Origin: an uncultured Planctomycetota bacterium | GTDB lineage: Bacteria; Planctomycetota; SZUA-567; JAFGNG01 | Direction: 5' to 3' | NCBI GenBank assembly: GCA_947311175.1 | Contig: CAMZKK010000079.1 | Coordinates: forward strand, 1-19,249 | DNA: 19,249 nucleotides | Shown here: piece by piece, positions 1 through 8,521 of the stretch | How positions within the stretch are numbered: the first letter of the stretch is position 1 | How the letters are laid out: the number at the start of each line of letters is the position of its first letter | The notes under the pieces: generated by a model | Database searches by the model: none | The model's input: only the letters and a program-made list of their open reading frames with translations | What the model was told of the DNA's origin: nothing | Program-made: the position numbers and the translations under genes

Positions 1-1241
1 CTTTGTTGTTCTCCGCCTTCTCGCATATCTTTTAGGGTTATTTCGCCTTTGGATAATTCATCTTCGCCTAAGATTATGACGCACTGGCTATTTATCCGAT
101 TTGCTTTACGCATTTGGGACTTCATACTTCTTTCTTCAAAATCCATTTCGCAACTGATATTTTCATTTCGAAGGCGGGATAGGATTCCACTCATTGCTTT
201 TCTTTCTATTTCCCCGACAGCAACTCCAAAAACCGATAGAGGGCGTGAGCACGCACAAACATTTAATTCTTCCATGGCAATCATTAATCGCTCAACGCCA
301 ATCGCAAAGCCAACGGCATTTGTGGCTGGACCACCAAGTTCTTCGACTAAACCGTTGTACCTTCCGCCAGCTCCGATGGCATCTTGTGCGCCAAGTGAAT
401 CGTGAGAAAACTCAAATACAGTTTTGGTATAATAATCTAATCCTCTAACGATATAAGGGTCGATTATAAAATCTGTACCGCTCGCATCCATTGCCTCTTC
501 AACAATTTTTCGGTGATCGTCACAATCGTTACACAGATATTCATCACAGCGAGGGTATTTCTTTCTGATTTCTTGACAGTTTGGATTTTTGCAATCAATA
601 ATTCTAAGGATGTTACGGTTAAATCTATTTTGACAAACTTTGCAAAGATTTGGTAGCTCCGGTTCAATCGCTGCCTTTAATGCCTTTCGGTATGCTGGTC
701 GGCAATCTTCATTCATACAGCCGATGGTGTTGATTTTGGTTTTTATTCCATTTAGCCCAAGGGTAGCATAAAAATCAAGTGCGGTTTTGATGACCTCTGC
801 ATCAAGCAATGGATCGTTTGAGCCAATTGCCTCGACTCCAATTTGGTGAAATTGTCTTTGCCTGCCTTTTTGTGGGCGTTCTCGTCTGAACATTGCTCCT
901 GAATACCAGAGTTTTTTGAGATTTTGTTCCTTGTGCATATTGTGTTGAAGGTATGCCCTAACTACTCCCGCAGTTCCTTCCGGTCGCAAGGTTATGGTCT
1001 CTGAGCCAGGAGTAAAGGTATACATTTCTTTTTCGACAATATCTGTTACTTCACCAATTGAGCGACAGAAGAGATTTGTATTTTCAAAGATTGGAGTTGA
1101 GATTTTATGGTAATTATAATTTCCAAAAACCAATTCCGCAGTATTTATAATTTTTTGAAATCTATTCATACCTAAGTCAAAGATGTCTTTGGTTCCTTCG
1201 ATGCATCTGATTTTTTGTTGTTTTTTCTTTTTATCAGCCAT
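1..1241 (-). CDS. hisS: Histidyl-tRNA synthetase (3' end cut by window edge)
   Basis: Class II aminoacyl-tRNA synthetase that charges tRNA-His with histidine in the cytoplasm. An uninterrupted reading frame of 413 codons runs from the ATG at 1239-1241 leftwards off the window. Visible signatures are the N-terminal EGTKDIFD block, motif 2 (MFRRERPQKGRQRQFHQIG), the histidine-binding RGLDYYTKTVFEF and GAGGRYNGL, followed by the anticodon-binding domain. Since the family is usually 420-430 residues, only a short tail is missing. The insertion domain contains CKVC, DCKNPNC, RC and LCNDC, a cysteine-rich, possibly zinc-binding segment found in many bacterial HisRS but absent from the E. coli form. 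An AAAGGA ribosome site lies a few bases before the ATG. It is divergent from hisF, with its own promoter at about 1278-1305. Identification is secure. Confidence 0.96.
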   Translation of the reverse strand, partial: MADKKKKQQKIRCIEGTKDIFDLGMNRFQKIINTAELVFGNYNYHKISTPIFENTNLFCRSIGEVTDIVEKEMYTFTPGSETITLRPEGTAGVVRAYLQHNMHKEQNLKKLWYSGAMFRRERPQKGRQRQFHQIGVEAIGSNDPLLDAEVIKTALDFYATLGLNGIKTKINTIGCMNEDCRPAYRKALKAAIEPELPNLCKVCQNRFNRNILRIIDCKNPNCQEIRKKYPRCDEYLCNDCDDHRKIVEEAMDASGTDFIIDPYIVRGLDYYTKTVFEFSHDSLGAQDAIGAGGRYNGLVEELGGPATNAVGFAIGVERLMIAMEELNVCACSRPLSVFGVAVGEIERKAMSGILSRLRNENISCEMDFEERSMKSQMRKANRINSQCVIILGEDELSKGEITLKDMREGGEQQ

Positions 1242-1277
1242 GGTTGTTCCTTTTGTCTCTGTTGTAATTAAAAAAAT

Positions 1278-1305
1278 AGTATAATGAAAATATTAAAAAT
1301 ATCAA
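1278..1305 (-). promoter_or_regulatory. hisS promoter: Putative sigma70 promoter of hisS
   Basis: Read on the minus strand, TTGATA (1300-1305) and TATACT (1278-1283) are separated by 16 bases and lie 37 bases upstream of the hisS ATG. The match is good, but the region is AT-rich, so chance matches are possible. No promoter has been tested. Confidence 0.5.
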
Positions 1306-1335
1306 TCGTAGAATCATAAATAAGCCATACGATTA

Positions 1336-1348
1336 AAGTTGACAACTT
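1336..1348. promoter_or_regulatory. Palindrome over the -35 box, possible operator
   Basis: AAGTTG-A-CAACTT is a perfect 6+6 inverted repeat with a single central base, and it contains the TTGACA -35 hexamer. A half-site copy, CAACTT, recurs at 1389-1394. Position and symmetry fit a repressor site controlling hisF-dnaE, but the binding protein is unknown and the -35 hexamer itself contributes part of the symmetry. Confidence 0.4.
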
Positions 1349-1367
1349 GCTTGTTTCATTATAAAAT
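1339..1367 (+). promoter_or_regulatory. hisF promoter: Putative strong sigma70 promoter of the hisF-dnaE operon
   Basis: A perfect -35 TTGACA (1339-1344) is followed by 17 bases and TAAAAT (1362-1367); TATAAA at 1360 is an alternative -10. The start of transcription would be near 1374, giving a leader of about 55 bases before the hisF ATG. The -35 box lies inside the 13-base palindrome AAGTTGACAACTT (1336-1348). A second dyad sits just after the predicted start site. Confidence 0.6.
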
Positions 1368-1375
1368 AATATTTT

Positions 1376-1387
1376 ACACTTTAGTGT
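1376..1387. promoter_or_regulatory. Dyad ACACT-TT-AGTGT at the predicted transcription start
   Basis: A perfect 5+5 inverted repeat with a 2-base centre lies immediately downstream of the predicted start site of the hisF operon. This is a classic operator position; in RNA it could only form a very tight hairpin. Function is inferred from position alone. Confidence 0.3.
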
Positions 1388-1428
1388 TCAACTTTTTGGA
1401 TGACAAATCAATTTAGGAATCAATTAAA

Positions 1429-2208
1429 ATGCTATCTAAACGATTAATAGTCTGTCTTGATGTTCGCAATAAGTCGGTTACCAAGGGAGTAAAGTTTCAA
1501 GGAAATGTTGATATTGGTGATCCGGTTGAAATGGCTGCCGAATATTATGAAGATGGGGTTGATGAGCTTGTTTTTTATGACATAACCGCGAGTGCAGAGA
1601 AGAGACCTATAGATATTGAAATGGTGGAAAGGGTGGCAAAGACAATCTTTATCCCCTTTAGTGTTGGTGGTGGAATTAGTAATCTCAAAGATATGAGGCG
1701 CGCGTTATTGGCTGGGGCTGAGAAGGTTTCTGTCAATTCTCTTGCGGTAAAAAATCCTCAGATTATTAGTGACGGAGCCTCTGCCTTTGGTAATCAGTGT
1801 GTGGTTTTAGGGATGGATGCTATTTGGCGAGGGAAAAGCGATAAATTGCCAAGTGGTTATGAAGTTGTTGTTAATGGTGGAAGAACGCCAATGGGATTAG
1901 ATATGCTTGAGTGGGCAAAAAAAGCTGAAGGCTTAGGTGCAGGAGAAATTTGTCTTAATTCTATTGATGCTGATGGAACTAAAAGTGGGTATGATATTCG
2001 TGCTACCAAAATGGTTAGTGAAGCGGTTGGGATACCGGTAATTGCTTCCGGTGGTGCAGGGACAGTTGAGCATATCGTTGATGTATTAACCGAAGGGATG
2101 GCCGATGCTGCTTTGGTTGCAAGTATGGTTCATTTTATGGGATTTACCTGTAGTGGAATAAAAAAAGAAGTTAGCAGTCTTGGGGTTAAAATGAGAGAAA
2201 GGTTTTAG
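1429..2208 (+). CDS. hisF: Imidazole glycerol phosphate synthase, cyclase subunit HisF
   Basis: Cyclase half of the HisH-HisF enzyme. It uses ammonia from HisH to turn PRFAR into imidazole glycerol phosphate and AICAR, linking histidine and purine synthesis. The 259-residue (beta/alpha)8 barrel has the catalytic aspartates D11 (CLDV) and D130 (LGMD), the phosphate-binding SVGGGI near 79-83, SIDADGT with D180, and ASGGAG near 206-211. The loop after D11 reads RNKSVTKG, where the common form has KDGRVVKG. This resembles a HisF subgroup I recall from Deltaproteobacteria. ATG 1429 is supported by AGGA at 1415-1418. No hisH or other his gene is in the window; hisF is instead the first gene of an operon whose second gene, dnaE, starts one base after its stop. 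Confidence 0.95.
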   Translation: MLSKRLIVCLDVRNKSVTKGVKFQGNVDIGDPVEMAAEYYEDGVDELVFYDITASAEKRPIDIEMVERVAKTIFIPFSVGGGISNLKDMRRALLAGAEKVSVNSLAVKNPQIISDGASAFGNQCVVLGMDAIWRGKSDKLPSGYEVVVNGGRTPMGLDMLEWAKKAEGLGAGEICLNSIDADGTKSGYDIRATKMVSEAVGIPVIASGGAGTVEHIVDVLTEGMADAALVASMVHFMGFTCSGIKKEVSSLGVKMRERF

Positions 2209-2209
2209 T

Positions 2210-5200
2210 ATGTCTAAACCGGAATTTGTGCATTTACATCTTCACTCACACTATTCAATACTCGATGGTGTGTGTCAATTACCGCCACTGGTTCATCGAG
2301 CAAAAGAGCTTGGTTTTCACGCCCTTGCCTTGACCGATCATGGGGCAATGTTTGGTGCCTATAAATTTTATCAAGAGGCATTAAAAGGTGGCATTAAGCC
2401 GATTATCGGGATGGAAGCATATATTGCTCCTGAAAGCAGGCATGAGAAAAAGGCACACGGAATGCGGGATGCTTCTTTTCATTTGACCTTGCTCGCAACG
2501 AGTCTAAAGGGTTATACTAATTTGATGAAATTAAGTTCTCTTGCCTACACAGAGGGTTTTTATTATAAGCCGAGGATTGATAGAGAAATTTTACGAGAGT
2601 ATCATGAAGATATTATTGCGATGTCTGGTTGCTTATCGGGAGAAATTTCAAGATTATTGCTTGTAGATAAATTTGATGAAGCGGTAGCGGTGGCAGAAGA
2701 ATATAATGAAATTATGGGGCAGGATAATTTTTATGTTGAAATGCAGGATAATGACCTACCTGAACAACACAAGATAATCCCATTATTAAAGAAGGTTGCA
2801 GATAAGGCAGGGGTGCCAATAGTTGCTTCTTCGGATGTTCACTATGTTTATCCGGAAGATGCTAAGGCGCAGGAAGTTATGGTTTGTATCAATACCGGCA
2901 AGCTTCTTAGTGATACCAAACGAATGAAGATGGGGAGTGAAGAATTTTATTTGAAAAGCCCTGAGCAGATGAGATTGCTTTTTAAGGATTATCCGGAGGC
3001 GTGTAACAACACCGTTAAAATTGCAGAACGTTGTAATCTTGTTTTTCCTGAAACCAAGTTTCATCTGCCGGAAATTGCCCCCCCTGAAGGACTAACCGTT
3101 CCAAAATATTTGGCACAAAAAGTTGAATCTGGTTTAATTGAACGCTATGGCGAAATGACAGAAGCGGTTAGTGAGCGGTATCATTATGAAATGAAGGTAA
3201 TTGTCGAGATGGGGTTCCCTTCTTACTTCTTGATGGTTGCCGATATTTGCGATTTTGCAAGAGAAAGTAACATTCCGCTTGGTCCGGGGCGTGGTTCGGC
3301 AGCAGGCTCAATTGTTGCTTATGCCCTTGGGATTACTAATCTTGATCCGCTGAGGTATGGACTTTTATTTGAAAGATTTCTCAATGAGGGTCGTAATGAA
3401 ATGCCGGATATCGATCTTGATTTCTGTAAAGAACGAAGGGGAGAAATTGTTAATTATATAATTGAACGCTTTGGTCGAGAAAACTGTGCACAAATCGTTA
3501 CCTTTGGGGTTCTATCAGCTAAAAGTGCCATTAGAGATGTTGGGCGAGTGCTTGGTATTCCGCTTAACGAAGTTGATGTTGCTGCTAAATTGGTACCTGA
3601 TTCATTAAAACCAAAAAATGGCAAAACAACAATTGATATTGCGATGGAAGAGTCGCCTGATTTAAAGGAGCTTTATAATAAAGATCCGCAAATTCATGAA
3701 TTGATTGATATCGCAAAAACCCTTGACCAGGTAATTCGTCAAACCGGTAAACACGCTGCCGGAGTATTGGTTACCGATAAACCAATTCCTGAGTATTGTC
3801 CACTGGCTAAACGAAATGACGACATTACAACCCAATACGAAATGAAGGTTTTGGAAAAACTTGGGCTGTGTAAGGTTGATGTATTGGGACTTGATACCTT
3901 GACGGTGATAAAAAAAGCCCTTGATAATATAAAACTTATCAAAGACATTGAACTTGATATTGCAACCATTCCGATTGATGATAAGAAAACCTTTGATATG
4001 TTGCGTTCCGGGCGATGCAAAGGGGTTTTTCAGTTTGAAGGAGATGGCTTTACTGAGCTGTTGGTTAGGCTCAAACCTGACAGAATTGAAGATTTAATTG
4101 CGGGGGTTGCGATGTATCGCCCCGGTCCTCTTGGGGCGAAGATGGATGTGAAATATATTGCATGTAAACATGGTCTTGAAGAACCGGAATATTTGCATCC
4201 ATTGCTTTCAACAATTCTTGAGGAAACTTATGGGCTTATCCTTTATCAAGAGCAAGTTCAGGCATTAGCACTTCAGGTGTCGCACTTTACTTTATCTGAA
4301 GGTGATTTGATGAGGCGTGCGATGGGTAAGAAAGACCCACAAATAATGGCTAATTATCGAGAGCAATTTGTCAATCAAGCAAAGGATACAACCGGTAGTG
4401 AGATTGCTGGTAAAATTTTTGATCAGATAGAGTATTTTGCAGGCTACGGTTTTAATAAATCACATTCTGCGTGTTATGCAGTCATTGCCTATCAGACAGC
4501 TTACCTAAAGGCACATTATCCAAAGGAATATATGGCTGCGTTGCTTACGGCAAAGCTTGGTGATATTAAAAGGGTTGTCGAGTATATCGAAGAATGTAAA
4601 AAAATGAATATTGAGGTTAAGCAGCCTGATATTAATGAAAGTAGAGCAGAGTTTACTGTTGTTGGCGATAATCTCAGATTTGGTTTAGGTGCGATAAAAG
4701 GGGTTGGAGTTGCCGCAATTGATGGTATGGTTGTAGAAAGAGAGCGTGGTGGACTGTTTAAAGATTTATATGATTTCTGTTCAAGAGTTAATTTGCGTAA
4801 TATAAATAAAGGAACGATAGAATCATTAATAAAGGCCGGAGCTTTTGATAATTTGCCGGGTAATCGAGCTCAATTGGTTGCCACTGTTGAAAGTGCAATC
4901 GCATTTGGTAATGGGGTAGCAAAGGCAAGGGTTCGTCAACAAACAAGTTTATTTGCTGCAGATGATACTGAATTTCAAGCCGACCTACCGAATATTCCCG
5001 AATGGCAAGAATCGGACCTGCTTAATTTTGAAAAAGAAGTGATAGGAATGTATGTCTCAAGTCATCCATTGGCAAAATATGAAAGAGAGATTAAGGTTTT
5101 TGCTACCTCGAATACTGCAAAATTAGCTACTGCCGGTAAAGGTGCAAAGGTTATTATCGGAGGAATAATATTGTCATTGAGATTGGCAAATACCAGTAAA

Positions 5201-5656
5201 GGAGGAAGGTTCGCAAGAGTTGTTTTAGAGGACTTACAGGGGACAATCAATGCTGTTGCGTGGACTAAGGAATATGAAAAATATCGTGATTTGATTGTTG
5301 AAGATAAAATGGTTTTCATCAAAGGACGAGTGGACTTGTTTAATGATGAACCACAATTAAAAATTGATGAGGTTATTCCGATTGGCGAGGCTGTGTCAGA
5401 ATTAAGCACTTCTGTTAAAATTAGATTGTCGTCACGAGATTTAAACGATAATAGGTTTGATGAGATTGCGGATTTGTTAAATACTCACAAGGGTGATTGT
5501 CCGGTATTTTTTAGTGTAGATACTGAAGATAAGAAGCAAATATATTTGAAATGCAGCAAGAAATACTCAGTGCAACCTTCGGTTGTTTTAAAATCAGATT
5601 TTGATAATCTTTTAGGTAATGGAAATTTGGCATTTTTATCATCCTTAGAAGGATAA
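2210..5656 (+). CDS. dnaE: DNA polymerase III alpha subunit (replicative polymerase)
   Basis: Catalytic subunit of the replicative polymerase, 1148 residues (E. coli DnaE has 1160). The N-terminal PHP domain (about 5-280) keeps all the metal ligands I can place: H10, H12, D19, H44, E69, H91, C141, D209 and H211. E. coli has lost some of these, so proofreading by the PHP domain is possible here. The palm aspartates are in PDIDLDF (D402, D404) and CKVDVLGL (D557). A helix-hairpin-helix region, the internal beta-clamp motif QTSLF (911-915) and a C-terminal OB fold (VIIGGIILSLRLANTSKGG onward, about 982-1060) follow. The start overlaps nothing: hisF stops at 2208, and AGAAAGG at 2196-2202 is the ribosome site. 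It is the housekeeping DnaE type, not PolC. Confidence 0.97.
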   Translation: MSKPEFVHLHLHSHYSILDGVCQLPPLVHRAKELGFHALALTDHGAMFGAYKFYQEALKGGIKPIIGMEAYIAPESRHEKKAHGMRDASFHLTLLATSLKGYTNLMKLSSLAYTEGFYYKPRIDREILREYHEDIIAMSGCLSGEISRLLLVDKFDEAVAVAEEYNEIMGQDNFYVEMQDNDLPEQHKIIPLLKKVADKAGVPIVASSDVHYVYPEDAKAQEVMVCINTGKLLSDTKRMKMGSEEFYLKSPEQMRLLFKDYPEACNNTVKIAERCNLVFPETKFHLPEIAPPEGLTVPKYLAQKVESGLIERYGEMTEAVSERYHYEMKVIVEMGFPSYFLMVADICDFARESNIPLGPGRGSAAGSIVAYALGITNLDPLRYGLLFERFLNEGRNEMPDIDLDFCKERRGEIVNYIIERFGRENCAQIVTFGVLSAKSAIRDVGRVLGIPLNEVDVAAKLVPDSLKPKNGKTTIDIAMEESPDLKELYNKDPQIHELIDIAKTLDQVIRQTGKHAAGVLVTDKPIPEYCPLAKRNDDITTQYEMKVLEKLGLCKVDVLGLDTLTVIKKALDNIKLIKDIELDIATIPIDDKKTFDMLRSGRCKGVFQFEGDGFTELLVRLKPDRIEDLIAGVAMYRPGPLGAKMDVKYIACKHGLEEPEYLHPLLSTILEETYGLILYQEQVQALALQVSHFTLSEGDLMRRAMGKKDPQIMANYREQFVNQAKDTTGSEIAGKIFDQIEYFAGYGFNKSHSACYAVIAYQTAYLKAHYPKEYMAALLTAKLGDIKRVVEYIEECKKMNIEVKQPDINESRAEFTVVGDNLRFGLGAIKGVGVAAIDGMVVERERGGLFKDLYDFCSRVNLRNINKGTIESLIKAGAFDNLPGNRAQLVATVESAIAFGNGVAKARVRQQTSLFAADDTEFQADLPNIPEWQESDLLNFEKEVIGMYVSSHPLAKYEREIKVFATSNTAKLATAGKGAKVIIGGIILSLRLANTSKGGRFARVVLEDLQGTINAVAWTKEYEKYRDLIVEDKMVFIKGRVDLFNDEPQLKIDEVIPIGEAVSELSTSVKIRLSSRDLNDNRFDEIADLLNTHKGDCPVFFSVDTEDKKQIYLKCSKKYSVQPSVVLKSDFDNLLGNGNLAFLSSLEG

Positions 5657-5662
5657 ATAATT

Positions 5663-7162
5663 ATGGGTAATGATTTAGTTTATGATGGAAGCAACGATAA
5701 TAATGAATTTAAAATAATCTTTGATAATCTTGCCGTTGGGCTGATTGTGGTTGATGACAAAATGATGGTTGAGAATATAAATGAAGCTGCCCTAAAACTA
5801 CTCTGCCTTGATAAAGATAAAGAATATTGTGGAAAGTATTTTTTTAGATTTTTAAATTTTGCCGGTAATAAATTTAAAGACACTATGCAGATTTGCTTAC
5901 GAACCGGTAGACAAATAAAATTTAGTTTTTTTGTTGATTTTGATAACAACCCATTCAAAAAAAAATATATTGATGCTACTGTTGGGATTGCCACGGATAA
6001 TTGCAGGCGTTTGAATTATTTTATAACTCTTGTTGATACTACGGAAAAGCACCAAATGGTACTGGATTCCGTCCAACAGGAAAAAATGGTAACCCTTGGG
6101 ACATTGGCTGCCGGGGTTGCTCATGAGTTTAATAATATTTGGGCAGCGGTTCATGGTTATGCAGAATTAGCAAAGGCAAATGATAAATTTTTAAAAGAAT
6201 TGGTAGATGTTACATTAGAGCAGGCTGATCGGGCGTCTGATATTATTCATAGTTTATTGTCTTTTTCCGATAAATGTCAAGAGTTTAAGAGCGGGGTGAA
6301 GCTTTCAAAAATATTGAAGGTTGTCTTGAAGTTGGTAAGTATTGAACTTCGTAAACGAAATATTGAGATTGATTTTAACATTGAATCGGATCCGGATGTT
6401 AGAGGAAGCGAAGGGCAGATTCAACAGATTTTTCTTAATTTGATTATAAATGCATCGCATGCTATAAAAAATGGCGGAAAGATAGATGTTGTTCTCAAGG
6501 AAAAACACGGGTTTGCGGTGGCTTCATTTGCAGACAATGGAATTGGAATGTCGGAAGAAAAGATGTCTCATATTTTTGACCCCTTCTTTACGACTAAGGG
6601 TGCTTTTGGTGGGGATGAAAAAGAGTCCGGGCATGGCTTAGGGCTTACGCTTACGTATAATTTGGTTGTTGCCCATAGAGGAAAGATTGATGTCAAGAGT
6701 AAAGAGGGTGAGGGGAGTTGTTTTGCTGTTTCATTTCCGATTTCAACTAATAACAGTGTAAATGAAAATTATACACCTGTTGCTGAGAAAGTAATTAATA
6801 AAAAAACACTCAATATTCTTGTTGTAGATGATGAGGTTTTGTTGCAAAGATTGATTTTGACAATTCTTAAAGAGCATAGCGTTGATGTAACGACAACCTG
6901 TGATGAAGCTTTGGCTTTGATAGAAAAAAATAATTACGATGTTGTATTGGTGGATATAATAATCAATGGCGAACGAGATGGTTTTTCCTTGATTGATGAG
7001 ATGCTACAAAAATTTCCAAATTTGCCAATTGTTATTATTACCGGAATGATTAAAAATGAAAAATTGTCTTCATTCGAGGATAAGGTTGAACGTATTATAA
7101 GAAAACCATTTACCGCACTTGAAATCCAAGAAATAGCAGATACCTTTGCAGAAATAAAATAA
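5663..7162 (+). CDS. Soluble PAS-histidine kinase-receiver hybrid
   Basis: Cytoplasmic hybrid sensor kinase of 499 residues with no membrane segment. Order: PAS-like domain (about 12-125, FDNLAVGLIVVDDKMMVENI), HisKA with phospho-accepting H154 in GVAHEFNN, HATPase_c with N box LNLIINASHAI, G1 box DNGIGM, FDPFFTTKG and G2 box GHGLGL, then a receiver (about 383-499) with ILVVDDE, acceptor D431 (VLVDI) and RKPF. The HEFNN type of H box is common in deltaproteobacterial and similar kinases that carry a C-terminal receiver. The start is six bases after dnaE, with GAAGGA at 5648-5653. The stop shares one base with the next ATG. It lacks an HPt domain, so any output must use the receiver or a separate protein. 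Signal and target are unknown. Confidence 0.88.
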   Translation: MGNDLVYDGSNDNNEFKIIFDNLAVGLIVVDDKMMVENINEAALKLLCLDKDKEYCGKYFFRFLNFAGNKFKDTMQICLRTGRQIKFSFFVDFDNNPFKKKYIDATVGIATDNCRRLNYFITLVDTTEKHQMVLDSVQQEKMVTLGTLAAGVAHEFNNIWAAVHGYAELAKANDKFLKELVDVTLEQADRASDIIHSLLSFSDKCQEFKSGVKLSKILKVVLKLVSIELRKRNIEIDFNIESDPDVRGSEGQIQQIFLNLIINASHAIKNGGKIDVVLKEKHGFAVASFADNGIGMSEEKMSHIFDPFFTTKGAFGGDEKESGHGLGLTLTYNLVVAHRGKIDVKSKEGEGSCFAVSFPISTNNSVNENYTPVAEKVINKKTLNILVVDDEVLLQRLILTILKEHSVDVTTTCDEALALIEKNNYDVVLVDIIINGERDGFSLIDEMLQKFPNLPIVIITGMIKNEKLSSFEDKVERIIRKPFTALEIQEIADTFAEIK

Positions 7163-8478
7163 TGGATAGTAAAAATATACCTATTATTAAGCATAATCAC
7201 TCTAAAATAAAAATAACTCCAGGACTTGCGTATGATTGTCGTGGGTGTGGTTTTTGTTGTCGTAAGGGATGGTGTATAAATATAACCGAAAGTGAACGAG
7301 AAAAGATTCTTGAATTTGACTGGGTTGCAAAATATCCTCACCTTAAAGGTGTTGAGCTTATCATTCCGTATGGCAATAGTTATCGGTTTAGCCTTGATGA
7401 AAATGATAAATGTTATTTTCTTGATGAAGATAATTTGTGTCTCATTCATCTTGAATTCGGTTTGTTCTTCAAAGCATTTACCTGTAAGTTTTATCCGCTT
7501 ATTATTACTGAGACCAAAGGGGAGGTAAGGATTGGTGCACATTATTCATGTCCGGCAGTTGTTGATGGTGGAGGCAGGCTTCTAAGTGAGAACAAAGAAG
7601 TTGTTTTGAAACTTTTTGATGAATATAAAACCAAACATTTTAGAGGTGATATTTCAGCAGATGGACCGCTTTGGGATAGCGAACAAAACTTCGGGTGGGA
7701 AAACCTTGAATTGTTTGAAAGCTATTTTTCTGATATTCTGACAAATGAAAAACGACCAATGATAAGGCGGATTATTCATTGTTCCTATCTGCTTGATTTA
7801 CTTGAAGAATATTTTAATATCGATTCAGAATCGTTATCGTTTCATAGTCTTATCTCTGATATGAATAAAAGGGCTCTTGACTATTCTGATAATTTGGGAT
7901 TAAAGGATGCGAAGCTTTCTGTTTTTGAGCGTTTGTTGTTGAGATTGTATGTCGGGTTTTCAAGCGATATGATGATGCCAGGGCTTTTGAGCAATAGTTT
8001 TTTTACCCGTAGTAAGGCAAGGCTTAGTCGATTAGTTGTTTGTGTTAGATTCTTCTTTGGAATTGGTAAGTTTACTGTTGACGGTAAAGAGGGGATGTTT
8101 TCGGAAATCAAAAAAACTACTGCATACCCACTTGTTGCCGATGGAGAAAAGATTATTTCAGATTATTTGTTTATGCGTATTTTTTGTCGCACCTACTTTG
8201 GAAAAGAAGGTTGGGGGTTAGGGGTGCTGCATGGTTCTAGGTTTCTCCTGAGTTTGTATTCCGTAATCATCATTGCGGCAAAGATGTATTCCTTTGCAAG
8301 GAATGATAACAAAAATAACGCAATAATTAGGGATGACATAAAATCAGCAACGATGTTGGTTGATCATACTTTCGGGCATTTAGCTAATCTAAATAATGGT
8401 TTTGCTTCTAAGGTTATGTCATACTTAAACAGAAGCAAATGGGTAGAACGTGCTGCACTTTTTGCTACGATGCAATAA
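7162..8478 (+). CDS. Cysteine-cluster protein, YkgJ/FliB-like metal-binding N-terminus
   Basis: A 438-residue protein whose first 130 residues hold a dense cysteine pattern: C26-x2-C29-x2-C32-C33, C38, C84, C93, C108 (CKFYP) and C130. This is the signature of the YkgJ family (putative zinc- or iron-chelating domain), and CGFCCRKGWCINI also resembles flagellin lysine methylase FliB. The remaining 300 residues are not recognised; no clear membrane helix or catalytic motif is visible. The ATG overlaps the last base of the preceding kinase stop, so the two are translationally coupled. It may be a metal- or redox-binding partner of that kinase, or a protein-modifying enzyme; neither can be decided here. 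It is the last gene of the rightward operon. Confidence 0.72.
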   Translation: MDSKNIPIIKHNHSKIKITPGLAYDCRGCGFCCRKGWCINITESEREKILEFDWVAKYPHLKGVELIIPYGNSYRFSLDENDKCYFLDEDNLCLIHLEFGLFFKAFTCKFYPLIITETKGEVRIGAHYSCPAVVDGGGRLLSENKEVVLKLFDEYKTKHFRGDISADGPLWDSEQNFGWENLELFESYFSDILTNEKRPMIRRIIHCSYLLDLLEEYFNIDSESLSFHSLISDMNKRALDYSDNLGLKDAKLSVFERLLLRLYVGFSSDMMMPGLLSNSFFTRSKARLSRLVVCVRFFFGIGKFTVDGKEGMFSEIKKTTAYPLVADGEKIISDYLFMRIFCRTYFGKEGWGLGVLHGSRFLLSLYSVIIIAAKMYSFARNDNKNNAIIRDDIKSATMLVDHTFGHLANLNNGFASKVMSYLNRSKWVERAALFATMQ

Positions 8479-8479
8479 C

Positions 8480-8521
8480 CTTGATTTTCACAGTTGTTGT
8501 GGAATTTAGGTTTGTTCTTTT
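8480..8521 (+). terminator. Probable terminator of the hisF-dnaE operon
   Basis: TTTCACA (8486-8492) pairs with TGTGGAA (8498-8504) around a 5-base loop. An imperfect lower stem (CTTGA with TTAGG, including wobbles) continues it. The 3' side runs into TTTGTTCTTTTT. The hairpin lies in the 27-base gap between convergent stop codons and reaches into the end of the leftward receiver gene. Confidence 0.5.

Noticed and set aside
49..448. Two plus-strand frames antisense to hisS
   Set aside because: Shadow frames of the HisRS gene; composition and lack of ribosome sites argue against coding.
464..667. 67-residue minus-strand frame inside hisS
   Set aside because: It is in another frame of the clear HisRS coding sequence and has no independent signals.
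6934..7542. 202-residue minus-strand frame across the kinase/Cys-protein junction
   Set aside because: Antisense to two well-supported genes; low-complexity residues such as repeated Thr/Ile reflect the opposite strand.
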